Position numbers and translations under genes: made by a program
Shown here: one piece after another, positions 34,195 through 46,800 of the stretch
How the letters are laid out: each line of letters starts with the position of its first letter
Position numbering within the stretch: position 1 is the stretch's first letter
Assembly (NCBI GenBank): GCA_035772735.1
Contig: JASDFA010000003.1
Location: 64,972,501 to 65,036,500, forward strand
DNA from: Datura wrightii
Taxonomy: Eukaryota > Streptophyta > Magnoliopsida > Solanales > Solanaceae
Length of the DNA: 64,000 bases
Direction of reading: 5' to 3'
The notes under the pieces: model-generated
Database searches by the model: none
Told to the model about the DNA's origin: nothing
The model's input: the letters and a program-made list of their open reading frames with translations, nothing else

Positions 34195-36462
34195 ATGATC
34201 TTCAGTTACATGCCAACTTCTCTAAATGTAAATTTTGACTGAATTCAGTAGCCTTTGGGATCACATCGTGTCGGAGGCTTGTAAAAAGGTAGACACACAG
34301 AAAATAAAAGCAGTGAAAACATGGACAGAACCACCACTCCGACCGAGGTACACAGTTTCCTGGGGTTAGCCGTGTACTACAGAAGATTTGTGGAAGGATT
34401 TTCCACCTTAGCGGCACCTCTGATTAAGCTGACGCAAAAAGCAGTAAAGTTTCAGTGGACGGAGGCATGTGAGCAGAGTTTCCAGGGATTGAAAGACAGG
34501 TTGACCTCCGCCCCAGTGTTAGCATTGCCAGAAGGTACAGAGGGTTATGTAATTTATTGTGATGCTTCGGGTACTGGGTTAGGATGTGTGTTGATGCAGC
34601 ATGGTAAAGTAATTGCTTATGCTTCCAGACAGCTGAGGAAACATGAAAAGAATTATCCTACCCATGACCTGGAACTAGTCGCAGTGATCCATGCCCTAAA
34701 GATATGGAGACATTACTTGTATGGTGTTCATGTGGATATTTTCACTGATCCTAAGAGCCTACAGTATATCTTCACCCATAGAGAGTTGAACTTACGGCAG
34801 CGTCGCTGGTTGGAATTGTTGAAAGATTATGATGTAAATATTCCATATCACCCAGGCAGAGCCAACGTAGTAGTAGATGCCCTTAGCCGTAAGTCTATGG
34901 GGAGTTTGGCGTACTTGCAGCCCGAGCAACAGGAATTGGCCCGAGAAATACACCAGTTAGCCAGTTTAGGCGTCCGTGTAGCAGAAACAGAGGACAACAG
35001 AGTGGTAATTCAGAACACCATAGTGTCGTCATTAGTTGTGGAGGTAAAGGAACGGCAGTATGAAGATCCTGACCTGGTTCAGCTTAAAGACAGAGTTCAA
35101 CATGGAAAAGCGCCGGATTTTTAGGTAATTGAGGATGAAGTGTTGCGATGTAAAGGCCGCCTTTGTGTTCCAGATATTTCAGGGCTTCGCCAACAGATTA
35201 TGAGTGAGGCACATTACGCCCACTATTCTCTCCACCCAAGCGCGACAAAAATGTACCACGATATTAAAGAAATCTACTGGTGGCCAGGTATGAAGAGGGA
35301 AATAGCAGAATTCGTAGCCCAGTGTCCTAACTACCAGCAAGTAAAAGCAGAACATCAGAAACTAGGTGGATTGACTCAAGACATAGATGTGCCTCTTTGG
35401 AAGTGGGAAGCAGTAAATATGGATTTTGTAGCAGGATTACCCCGTACCAGACATAGAAATGACTCGATTTGGGTAATTATTGACATACTGACAAAATCAG
35501 CCCATTTTCTGCCAGTAAGGGCTACTTTCTCCGCTGAAGATTACGTTGAGTTGTATATCTGACAAATAGTCAGACTGCACGGTGTTCCAGTGTCCATTAT
35601 CTCTGACAGAGGGGTGCAATTCACAGCTAAATTTTGGCAATCATTTCAGAGAGGCCTGGGAACACAGATTAACCTGAGCACAGCTTTTCACCCTTAAATA
35701 GATGGACAGGTACAATGCACTATTCAGACGCTCGAGGATATGCTACGAGCATGTGTGTTAGACTTTGGAGGTAGCTGGGATGAGCACTTACCACTTATTG
35801 AGTTTGCCTATAATAACAATTACCATTCAGCTATCCAGATGGCGCCTTATGAGGCATTGTATGGGTGAAAGTGCAGATAGCCAGTTGGCTGGTTTGAAGT
35901 AGGACAGTCAGCGCTGATTGGGCCGGATATTATTCATCAGTCAAAGGAAAAGGTAAAGCTTATCAGAGAACGCCTACTGACTGCTCAGAGCCGCCAGAAA
36001 TCGTATGCTAACGTGCAGCGCAGAAACTTGGAATTTAATGTGAATGACTGGGTATTCTTGAAAGTCTCTCCGATGAAATGGGTGATGAAATTCGGCAAGA
36101 AAGGCAAGCTCAACCCGAGATTTGTTGGGCCTTATCAAATTTGCCGAAGAATAGGCCAAGTGGCATATGAGTTAAACTTACCTCCAGAATTAGAATCTGT
36201 CCACCCAGTTTTCCACGTATCAATGCTGAGGAAATGCATAAGAGATCCCTCCAGAATTGTTCCAGTCTAAGATGTTCAGGTTACCGAAGAGTTGGCGTAT
36301 GAAGAAGTTCCAGTAGCCATACTAGACCGAAAGATTCGTAGACTAAGAACTAAAGATATGGCTTCGGTCAAAGTATTATGGCGTAACAGAAACCGAGAGG
36401 AAATGACTTGGGAAGCAGAAGAAGATATGAAAACCAGATATTCTCAGTTATTTCAGACTTAG
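34195..36462 (+). pseudogene. Element E pol remnant (RT end to chromodomain)
   Basis: Opens with the RT tail 'LQLHANFSKCKF'. From 34321 one frame is kept to 36462, broken only by stops: TAG 35122, TGA 35560, TAA 35695, TGA 35866, TAG 35878, TAA 36268. RNase H 34530-34900 has 'YCDAS', 'DLELVAV', 'FTDPKSL' (usual His changed to Pro) and 'VVDALSRK'. The integrase zinc region has 'CPNYQQ' where the second Cys is Tyr. Its catalytic core has 'NMDFVAGL' and 'ISDRGVQF', but Gln stands in place of the catalytic Glu 36 residues after the second Asp. The tail (36013-36462) has 'GKLNPRFVGPYQI' and 'VKVLWRNRNREEMTWE'. Non-functional. Confidence 0.88.
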
Positions 36463-36757
36463 TCAGCCAGAGGTATGTTGTTATTACTGTTGCTTTATAT
36501 TTATGTGTATAAGCGAGATGTTAACTTCAGTTTAGTGAAATGAATGTTATAGTGTTGTGTGGAGTACTTGTATTAGACTTTTCTGAGTTTCAGGCTTTTT
36601 GAGATAGTCCATATTACACGGGAAACTCTGCCAAAATTTTTCTAGAATAAGTCGAGATTGAGTTGTAAACGGTACCTTTGCTAGGAAAAAAAAGGAAGCG
36701 TCCTTCCTGCGAACAGAAGTTTACATTCAAGGATGAATGTTCTTAAGGGAGGGAGAA
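36463..36757 (+). other. Element E 3' noncoding stretch and polypurine tract
   Basis: Noncoding. Ends with 'attcaaggatgaatgttctt' (36724-36743) and the purine run AAGGGAGGGAGAA (36745-36757) directly before the 3' LTR. Confidence 0.75.
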
Positions 36758-39174
36758 TGTAACACCCCATAAATTCTTGACATTTAGATGGTCTATTCGC
36801 ATGCTGGTTAAGAGTTTTAGGGTGCCATACATGCTAGAAAAAGGCCCGGGGGAAGACCGGACAAGCGCCACGTTGAAGCGTCACAAGAGGAGGCCAGGCA
36901 GACCCCCTCCGCGATGGCAACGTGCCACGGAGGCTGTCCCTCCGCGATGGCCAATGTGCCACGGAGGGGCTGTCCAGGCCCAAGCATATAAAGCCCCCAC
37001 TTCGTTTTAATTTCATTATTTTCATTTCTTTTCAGCAGTGAGTGACCATAAATAAAAAGGGACAAGGGTTTGAGGTAGAAATTCGTCCGATTACGCCGTC
37101 AAACACGGTCCAAACTCAAATTAACTTCAGATACCGAAGTATAAAACTGTAGAGAACATTCCTGCGGAGTTAGTTTCGCGAGAATCGTCCGGCGAAGCGG
37201 CGACCCGCCGAGTCGAAGTAATTGGAACTACTCCAAACTAGTGTTAATACACTCCCAGCACTAAAGTAAGTATTTCTCTCTTCTGGACCTCCGAGAAATA
37301 GCGAGTTTTCGGCCGTTCTTCGATAAGTTGAAGAATAGGCAGTAGGTATACACCAAGTATGGTTTTGTTTCTATATATTGATAGGATTAATTCTATTCCT
37401 TCGTGAATATGAATACAGCTGGGAGAAATAGCTAAATATTGGCCGAGCTACGCCAGTTGGTCAGAAAGTCGACAATTGAGGTATGTGAAGCTAGTTTCTT
37501 TCGGCAAGTTAGTAATTCCTGTAGAGAAAACTAGTATAAATTCGAGTAGAGAGTTTCAGAAACAATACAGCATGCCCAGTATATAATTTAGTAAAGTACG
37601 TCAGGATATTATCGTGTTCAGCCGAAACCTAGTAAAGCAATATAAGTTCCCGTAAAGTATTTCAGAAATAGAATAGTAGCTTAATATGAATTTTAGAAAG
37701 CGTGCTAGAAATAGTAAATCATGTTTACCATGAAACTTAGTTATACAACAAGATTCTGAGTAGAAATATTATATCTTGTTTCAGTATCAGATTCAGCACA
37801 GTGTGACAGAAATTATATATATACCATTATCAGTTTCAGCATGTATTATATACAAAGATATTACTATCATTAGATTCAGCATGTATCGTATGCAGTTAGT
37901 ATTATCAGTTGAGACTTGACTGTATTGTTTTGGGTTGGATTACCTGGCATCCATGACCGCCCCAGGGTTAATAGCTATAATGACTCGTCCTCTAGAGGGC
38001 GAGGATACGTCGCTATACGGAGTGGCATGCCGTCCCCTAGGGACGAAGATGGGATGCCAATTTCCCTATATTTTGCCTTGGTCGGCTTTTATACACCCCC
38101 GTCGAGCGGGTACGCCGGGGGTGTTGATTCAGGAGTCCTTTGGACTCAGGTATAGTTATAGTCAGGGGCTCAGCGGGCCCAAGTGCATACCCAGGGGACC
38201 GGCAGGATGCTTATAGTTACTATGGGAGATGGGATGATTGGGATAGGAGTATAGATTGCGTGTTGGTTGTACCTTCCGGCTTATGGGGGCCAGGTAAGGT
38301 TTATGTGTGCTATGTTATGTTATGTTATGCTATATTATTCCATGTTATGTTAGTTATGAATAGATAGACAGTAGAATGCCACGTTACCAAGTACGATCCC
38401 TACTCCTTTCAACCTAGTTGAGGACAGTCTTAAACTCATACTTTTAGTCAGTTACAGTCTATTTCTTTCTATTTCAGTTCTATCAGTTATATGTCTTGTC
38501 TTCATTTTTTTTCCAGTTGTTGCTTTGCATACTCCATACCAGTGGTACTGATGCCCATTTTGAGGTGCTGCATTACTTTCCTGCAGGTACTCATAGACGA
38601 GGAGTCGATCCCTCGTGATTTCAGCTAGCACACAGAGTCATCAGCTCTTGTCATCCGAAGTTAGACAGCTAGAGGTTTATTCCTTTCTTTTGTTGTACAG
38701 TATGGGTAGGCCGAGCCCCTGTCCCAACCATCTTATCAGTATTCTAAGAGGCTTGCGGATTGTATATTCCCTGTGGTTAGCTGTACCGGTCATGTGAGGC
38801 CGTGTGTATGTTTTAGTTATTTATGATGGCTGTGTGGGGCCTTATTCAGTTGGTAGTGGTGATCTTGTTGGTCAGGTAGCATTTTAGCACTTGTTTTCTT
38901 GATTCAAAAATAACTAGACATCATGGTGGCCTTGTCGACCCGCATAGGTTCCCTATTGATTCAGTTGTTCTGGGTAGATGTTTTTTTCTTATATGTGGAT
39001 ATCAGCCTAGTCGGTCGGAGGCTGTATTTACAGCCTTTATATAGTCCGTCGTTTTCTTGAATCCAGAGTTAGAGCCAGCCTGGCACAAGAAGTACTTAGG
39101 CTCAGCTAATCCAACAGTCCAGGTCCTAGTAGGGCACCAGGTGCCAGTCATGCCTCCCAAGGCGGGGCCTGATA
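36758..39174 (+). repeat. Element E 3' LTR
   Basis: 2417 bp, starts TGTAACACCCC, ends GGGGCCTGATA (final CA mutated to TA). The part corresponding to 29508-30430 is almost identical in both LTRs, while the outer parts differ by several percent by eye. Confidence 0.92.
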
Positions 39175-42100
39175 GACAAGGCCTATAGCCACCTGTGAAA
39201 ATAAGCAACTAACCAGAGACAAACAAACATAGGGAGTCCTATGTGGGCCGACAAGGCCACCATGATATGTAGTTATAAATGGAAAGTAAAATCAGATGCT
39301 AAACTGAGCTATGACCGGCAAGGCCACCAATCAACCGCTAAACAGGGCCCCACACGGCCAACACACATAGTTTAAAACACATATGGACCCCACACGGGCG
39401 ATATTATCTAACCACAGGGAAGTAACACAATCTGCAAGCCTCTAGGAGTAATAAGATGGTCGAGACAGGGCCCCGACCTACCCATACTGTACAAAAAAAA
39501 GAAGTAAACCTCAATCACACAAGCTCCGAAAGAAAGGAGCTGACGGCTCTGTACGGTTGACTGGAACTACGAGGGACCTGCTCCTCGTCTATCTGCACCT
39601 GCAGGAAAGTAATGTAGTGCCCCGAGAAGGGAGTTAGTACAATATGTACCGAATATGTAAGGCAATAGATAAGCTGAATAGGACTAGAAATAAATAATAA
39701 GAAGAGCCGAAAGATTAACCTATACGCTTGCTGATTCGTAATCTGCACCTAACTGACACTACATGTACATAAGCTAAGACTGCATACGTACACATTTATA
39801 CACTAGAGCTAGCAGACAAGAATTCATACAAGAACCCCACCTGGTCGCCATAAGCCGGGAGGTACAATCAGCACAGAATAACTCGTTCAAGCCCCCATAA
39901 GTCCTGGCGAGCACATCTCAATCTATATACCCCTACTCAGGTGTCTACTACTCTACTGGTACTGTAACCAACCTACCGGTCCCCTAGGTCTACAACTAGG
40001 CCCGCTTGGCCCCTGAAATGTAGTTCTGTCTAAGTCCGAAGGACTCCTGATATCTACACCTCGGGCGTAAGCGCTCGGCGGGGGTGTTTATAAGGCCAAC
40101 CATGACATATGAGGATCTGGATCCCCATCATCTTCCCTTGCGGACGGCATGCCGCTCCGTAGAGTGACGTATCCTCGCCCTTGGCGGGCGAGCGACACAG
40201 CTATTAACCTTGGGGCGGTCATAGAAGGCTTATAACTGAGGGCAACCCCAACCCAGGTGCTATACTGACACATCAATCTATCTATATAAAGAGAGCGTAT
40301 CTGGCCTTCTTGCCTCATGCTAATGCTACTCGCTTCTGGGATAATCTGTATGGCTGTCTGCAGGCACACCATGTGCCCGTATTTGATCAGAGGATCCTAA
40401 TAGATCATAATCTCTAATAGTCTAGGATGAATAGACCGAGGTCTGAAGTGGCCTAACAATACTTTGAATGTCCTACTCAGACATCTATAACTCATGAATA
40501 ACTGTGGGGTTATGGATAGCTAACTACTTTGTTCTTCTAATTAAACAACTATAGGGCTGGGCTTGGTCGAACTTGCTTCCACGCGATCGCACCCTAGTCC
40601 TTCATAGGGAGCTTACCGATCTCCTCAACTTGTCGTTAACACTGTACTAGAAGAGTACTACCGACTCCTTAGGCCTTGTCTGAATCCACTTGGATCTATA
40701 TTACTGTTTCGGGCAATTCTCAATCTTATAGGCAATTCTATATAGGCTAGCCCTCTCTTGACACTCTGTACCTGAACACCTTACAAGAACCGGCTAAGGT
40801 GCTGGCCCGGTCACTGACTACTGATGTGGACCCCTCCTTGGGGTACCCACGGGTTTATCTAACTCGAACGACTGGGCTGGCTTGCTGGGCATCCTACGTG
40901 GTAACTGTTAAGTCGACTAAGACTGACAATCACTAATAAGGCTAAAGGGGATGGCGGGTGATCACTCAATACACTGGAGAACCCTGGTGTCGCCAACTCT
41001 AGAATATACCTATTTTGTCTCTATTTCTGGTTATGGAACATGCGATAACATCAATGACCTCTAGGGATGCTTTCCTATCAATACAGGTGCCAGCTGGTCG
41101 TTAGACCACCTAACTATGCCCATACTGTTTAACCAACTGATTCAGACCAATAACTCTTACAAGCTTCTGAAGTCTAGCCCTGGAAACAAACATATAAGTC
41201 TACCATCACAATAAACTGAGAACTAAAAGAGTTTTTATAGATTTCGTAACGCGAATCACATTTAACCTGCTCCCTTTTAGCGCGGGGTCCTGCAGTACGA
41301 TCTGTATATGTTTTCTAGCAGCTAACCAGAATCAATATAATTGTAATCCCTATTAGCAGTTACTCGCAACATATCTGATATTTATATATGTATATCAATA
41401 ACATCCAATTACAACATATCGAATTACAATCTAATGGTAGCAACCGTTTGCAGCATCTGAGATCATTATTTCTATTTGACAACATAAGTCGTGACACTGT
41501 ACGACAAGGATACTTGCGGAGAGTTAAGCCTTACATACCTCGTTCGCTGTTTTTTGACTAACTGATGAGTATCAGCTAGTGTTTAACTGCCCTTCTCAAC
41601 TGTAATCATATTAATGGATGAATAGGGCCAACTTCATTATTGAATTCGAAGAAAACAATAACTTTATATATATGTAGTAACTATATTTCAACCTATCGAA
41701 AGATGATTGAAAACTCGTAATTTCTCGGGAATCTAGAAGGGAGAAATACTTACTTTAGGCACGTGATCGTATTGACACTAATTTGAAAAAATTCCATCAA
41801 CTTAGGCTCAGCGGGACGATGATTTGCCGGGCGTATTTTACGAAAATAACTCAGCAGCGATGCACTCTGCATCCTTATACTTCAATACCCAGAGTTAATT
41901 TGAATTTGGACGGCGTTTAGCGGCGTAATCGGATGATTGTTAAATATTTTCCTCGGTTTCCCTCTATTCTAGCCGAAGTTATATGAAAAATAATCTAATT
42001 TCTAAGTGTGAGGCCTTTATATACTTGAGGCAACAGACAAGAAAACGTGGCACTCTGCCCATCACGCTGATTCTGCTCCATGCCACTTTGCCCCTCTGGG

Positions 42101-43088
42101 CAGCTTAGTTCGGCCCCCTCCCGCGAAATCCTGACTTGGCACCCGTTCGTCCTTTCCCCAAGCCCTTTCCTCATACATAAGGCACTCTAAAACTCTCAAT
42201 CAACATACAAATAGGCCGACTAAACGTTAGAAACTTACGGGGTGTAACAAGAATCCTTAATTTTATTCAGAATTGTTAGCTGATCAGTTTGACTACAGAA
42301 ATTCTTGATGTGTCAGTAGTGCCTCGCAGTTATCAGAACTAGACTCAGTATCAGATTTTAGTCGTTCTTTAGGCGTTCATGACACTTCAGTTAAGTAGCT
42401 CTAACCAGCCTTAGAACCCCAGTCTCATATTACAGTTTGTTCTTTAGACGGTCACGACGCTTCCAGATAAGCATGCTCTGACCAGTCTTAGAATCCAATT
42501 ACAGAATTCGGTCCGGTAAGACTCTCAGGGTGATTTCAGATAGGTATTCCTGAATTAGTCTTGGGCCTCAGTTTCAAGCTATCAGCTTAGTAGTCAGTCT
42601 AGAAATATCCAGTGGGAGTAAGACTTAGCACAGTGCAGACAGGGGTTCCAGCGCACCTAGGTTTCCAAAACTACGATGCGACCATAGGTTACCATTTTTA
42701 TTGGCCTCATGGCCCCATACTTATGATCACCCAGTTCATGCCTCTATATCCTGGCAAGGTATATTGGGTCCTACCAATGGGGTGTATACATCGGACTCCA
42801 TGTCTAACTCACGTGGTTATATGTCTGTTATAGACTCTCCCACTAGTCAGCTCAGTTCAGTCTCAGATTAGTTAGTTCAGATAAGTTCAGTACAGTATTT
42901 CAGACTTAGGGCATGTCTTTGACCATCAGACAGGGTCATCTTGACCATCTCAGTATATTTCAATTATTTCAGTTCCGCATTTCAGTTGGTCATTGCATGT
43001 GATTTCAGTTCAGTTGTTTATATCCAGTGTTATGTTTTCTCCTACTTACTCAGTATATTCAAAGTACTGACGCATACCTTTTATGTTG

Positions 43089-43192
43089 TATCATTTCATG
43101 ATATAGTCGCAGGTTCTCAGTCTCAACGCCGTTACTAGATCTGTTCAAGTGATTTCAGCAGCAGTAGTGGTGAGTCCTCATCTTTCGAGGAC
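43089..43192 (+). other. Paired stem-loops in element A 3' LTR
   Basis: Arms TATCAT and ATGATA (43089-43103) and arms GTCCTC and GAGGAC around ATCTTTC (43174-43192). The loop of the second differs from the 5' LTR copy while the stem is kept. Confidence 0.6.
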
Positions 43193-43494
43193 GACATTTC
43201 ATTTACTTCAGTTAATTTCCTTTCAGTTAGATTTTAGAGTTAGTTGGGGGCTTGTCCCAGCAACTCATCATTAGTAGATGGCTTTGAGACAGAATTTCAG
43301 ATGTTCAGTATTGTTGTTCTTTCAGATGTATGATTATTAAATCGGTTTTCTTAAATGATTTTGTTATTTAAAGCTTCCGCTATGTTTTACTCAGAATAGC
43401 CAGTGCTATGATAGATCATGGGTTTACTTGGGGTTACATGTGATCCTAAGTACCGTGTCTCGTCTAGGGTATAGACTCGAGGCATGACAATAAG

Positions 43495-43818
43495 TAGGTC
43501 GGTGCCCATCCCAACCATCAGTATTATTACTCTTTAGAGGCTTTGTGGACTAGTTGTTGGTTGTACAGTATAGTTTATGGCCTTGCCGGCTTAATATTAG
43601 TGTTGCAACCTCAATGGCTTGTTGTTATTCAAATTTTATGGAGTTGTGACCTTGTTGGTCTAGATATTTTATATTCATTCAATAGGTTATGAATGTGTCC
43701 TTGTAGGGCCGAATGTCATAATTTCCGTTGAGTCACAATTGGCTCACTTTGTTAGGTATGCACCATGTGCCACTCATGCCTTCCCAAATTTAAGGCATGA
43801 CAAACATGGTGTTACAGC
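43495..43818 (+). repeat. Element F 5' LTR end and decayed primer site
   Basis: Continues the LTR interrupted at 8814 and ends AAGGCATGACA at 43802. The primer site reads AACATGGTGTTACAGC, four changes from the perfect one in E, consistent with great age. Confidence 0.75.
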
Positions 43819-46800
43819 AACGTCAAGTCCCAAGGAATCCACAAGTCATGTCTAGTAGAGTCTTGCTTACGGATATGTTTTGCTTCATACTTATAATCAG
43901 GAGGCTACAAGGTATTTGGGAATGGTTTCACTTTTTTCTTCTATAGATCATGCATAGTAAAGCTAAGTCATAGGAGTTTCAGTCCCATTTGTGCCTCATA
44001 GATATTCACTACAATGTCGGGAATCAAATCTAATGTTATCAACCGATGCAAATATAAGAGAAATGGGAACTGTATAGATTGAATGTCGCTAGTTAAATTC
44101 TACCCGATAAGGACAGTGGGCCTAAAGTCTAAAAGAATAGTTATATTCTTTGGAATGATTAGAGGAGAAAGTAAAGAAGTTAGAAAAAATTCAGAAAACT
44201 CCAGCTTCTCGAGTGTTATCAACTCGTGAGGGAACAATTTTACAGGACCTAATACCTCCAGGTTCAACTATTTGATTCACTAGAGTTGGATAATAGGAAT
44301 GTATTCTAATTGTTAAACCTAGATAAGGGTACTACAATAGCTATAGTTAAGGCTTTGCAAAATACTTCAGAAATCAAAATAGAGGAAAAGCATAGAGTAA
44401 GAAACTCGGGTTTATGCAAGTATAAGAAATAATTTAGAATAGCAATAAGCTACAGCTTTCCTAGAGAACCAGACTACACTAATTAATAATGTTTTTTTTA
44501 CAGCAAAAGCCCGATTTTGATCATCATGTTTAGCTCAAGTCATCTCCAAATTTTGAACACTAAGTTTAAGAAAAAGGAAATCGTATTATAATGAGTAATA
44601 GCACCTTTGGATGGTCTTATCAAAATATGAAAAAACATGTTATCTATAAAGACTTTTTAGCCATATGGTAAGGAAACACTATCCGAGCAAAGATGGTATG
44701 ATACAATTAATGAAATCAATAGAATCCATTATTCACCCCTTAGAAGGAAGTTCATGGGCCCCTTCAGGTCAAAGTAAGTATAAAGAGGTGGAATATTTAA
44801 TTCAGGTAAAGTTCAGGGTTGTATTTATGCACTTTAATCAGTCATCAGGGCTTGAAATTGCTAATTGATATTAGTATGTATACGTCGGTTGCAACTAAGA
44901 AAGTTGAAGTAATCGAAGATGTTGTTCAAGCTTAATTATTATGTTTACATTGGTTGATGAATTAATTACAGTCAGATGGACCTATCAGATGATATAATAA
45001 TGGTAATTAGCCATGGTCAGACAAAAGTACTTTGGATATTATTGTAAAGTACGAGTTATCTCATTTTATGAGTAAGTTGATTCGAGTATGGTGGAGAAAC
45101 ACCATAATATTCAAGCATGAGTTTATTTTCACTCCTAAATATGGGAGGTAATTTCCAAAATAAAAAGTTGTACCCACTAAGATGTAAGAAAGGAGCATAG
45201 GAAAAGGATTAACGACCTTACATTCAGTCCTAACAGTTAAAAGATTTTTAAATGAGCCTCAAAACTTTCCTCTATAAGAGATTGGCCTTGGTATGGATAA
45301 ATCTTCATGGAAAAGATGATTAATATTTATTTTTTCAAGGGAGCTCCTATCAAGTACAATTGATAGAGGTCTCATTATAATTAGAATTTCTTTAGGAAAC
45401 ATATTAGTATCATCTAACTAAAGAATAATGATTGATTGCATAAGGGTATTAACTACCAGAAGCCAAATAAAAAGGTTATGCACAAAGGTGAATTTTCATC
45501 TCCAAGAATCTATAGTTCAGGTAAATCGATTGAAGAATATAAATTTATGTTTCGAAGACTAACATAAAAAGTGGGTATCCTCAATATGAATTGCAAGAGA
45601 GATATTTCAAAGAGACTATTAAAGCAATGTGATCATTATTGAGTCCTTACCCTGTGTATAAGAACTGGAAGTTGTAAGCAAAGGTAAGCTATGAAAAATA
45701 TGAGTAGGTCGAGGTTGATAAATCCTCTAGATGTTTATATTTTTTTATTGGGCCTAGCAGGCTACTATCAAAGACATATGGAAAGTTTTATCCCTACTTT
45801 CTACATCACTAATGGGGTTGAACTATGAAATAGTCCAGTTCCAACAGGACAGTAGAATGTGGACAAAGGTTCAGGAAATTAAGGATAGGTTTGCACTGGA
45901 GGTGGCAAAATCAGCAATGAGATGATAACTTTCCCAACTAGCTCAAGTTTGGACTAATAATTGACCCAGTCATTTATTAGATCAGTCCATTCAGCCCAAC
46001 TAATTATAATTCGTCAAAGTTTGGGTTAATATCTAGTCCAAATTGATTCATGAGAAATTTTACCAAAATATTTTCAAAAAGATATTTTATTTTATTTAAT
46101 ATGTTATATTTAGTCATAATAAAGAAAAATATAAATTTTATAAGTTATCAAAAGATTATAAAAGAATAAATAAAGCAGTTAAAACATAATTAGAGTTAGA
46201 TGAATTGGGTTATACCCATTTTAGCCCAAGTAACTTTTAGGCGGGTCATTAACTCAGCTCTTTTTGACCCGCTCAAATTTAGCCCAACCCACCCATTTGC
46301 CACCTATAGTTTGCACCTTAGTGATTACCTCTAATCTGTCAGTGGAAATGGAAGATGTATATTATGTAATGTAACACCTTGAAGATGGATTATGTGGTGT
46401 TTTGATGCAACTCAACAAGATTATGGTACAAGTCTCTGGAGAGCTAGAGAAGTTTAAGTAGGGCTCTTTGACTTATAAATTTGAGTCTATAATTGTAATA
46501 TTCATCTTAAAGACACGATGTTAGCAGCTATGTGAAAGAAAATCTCACACATTTACAGAATCATAAATTTCCAACTTATGTTCAGATGAAGAAGAGTTGA
46601 GCTAAGGTGAGAAACACAATCCAAACTATTGAAAGCTTGGAATGCTGGTATTTTATTATAACAAATCTAAAGATCATAGCATGTTCTTTTTTGTTATAAA
46701 GCCATGGAATGTTTGAAATATGCAGAGATAAAAGTTAAGATAACTACGGAAATTATAACAGCTATCCAGTATAAGATTTGGTAAATGCATTTGAGTATTA

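Larger units (their letters stand above)
29155..39179 (+). mobile_element. Element E with GACAA target duplications
   Basis: Youngest-looking complete insertion: 5' LTR 29160-31574, primer site, internal region 31575-36757, 3' LTR 36758-39174, flanked by GACAA (29155-29159 and 39175-39179), all inside D. The internal region has no recognisable gag, protease or RT core, but keeps RT end, RNase H, integrase and chromodomain-type tail. It must have been mobilised by enzymes from other copies, or lost these parts later. It shares an LTR family with D. Confidence 0.92.
28989..42254 (-). mobile_element. Solo LTR D with AGAAT target duplications, carrying E
   Basis: Duplications AGAAT at 28989-28993 and 42250-42254. 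D itself is 28994-29159 plus 39180-42249, about 3.2 kb on the minus strand, from TGTTACACCCCG at the right to GGGGCGTGACA at the left. Only LTR-type sequence is present, so it is a solo LTR. Its two ends are homologous to the LTR of E. Its middle (about 40255-41405) is a 1.15-kb block absent from the E LTR but present inside the E internal region. A TATA-like site (minus strand) lies at 42017-42024. Confidence 0.85.
27753..43489 (+). repeat. Element A 3' LTR (split by D)
   Basis: Own sequence 27753-28993 and 42255-43489, about 2.48 kb. It starts TGTAATTCTCGAAAAGCC and ends GAGGCATGACA. Insertion D divides it, with AGAAT duplicated at both edges. The word cluster is at 27820-28250 and the stem-loops at 43089-43103 and 43174-43192. 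Confidence 0.9.
8810..43494 (+). mobile_element. Element A with its ATAAG target duplications, carrying four insertions
   Basis: A chromodomain-type Ty3/gypsy element bounded by 5-bp duplications ATAAG at 8810-8814 and 43490-43494. The element proper is 8815-43489. Its own sequence is 5' LTR 8815-11629, internal 11630-13147 + 20885-22870 + 27203-27752, and 3' LTR 27753-28993 + 42255-43489. Interruptions: a poly(A) element in the 5' LTR, element B (with loss of part of A), solo LTR C, and D carrying E. Without insertions it would be roughly 9 kb. It lies in the LTR of element F. Non-autonomous as seen, owing to stops, deletions and a changed RT box. Confidence 0.9.
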
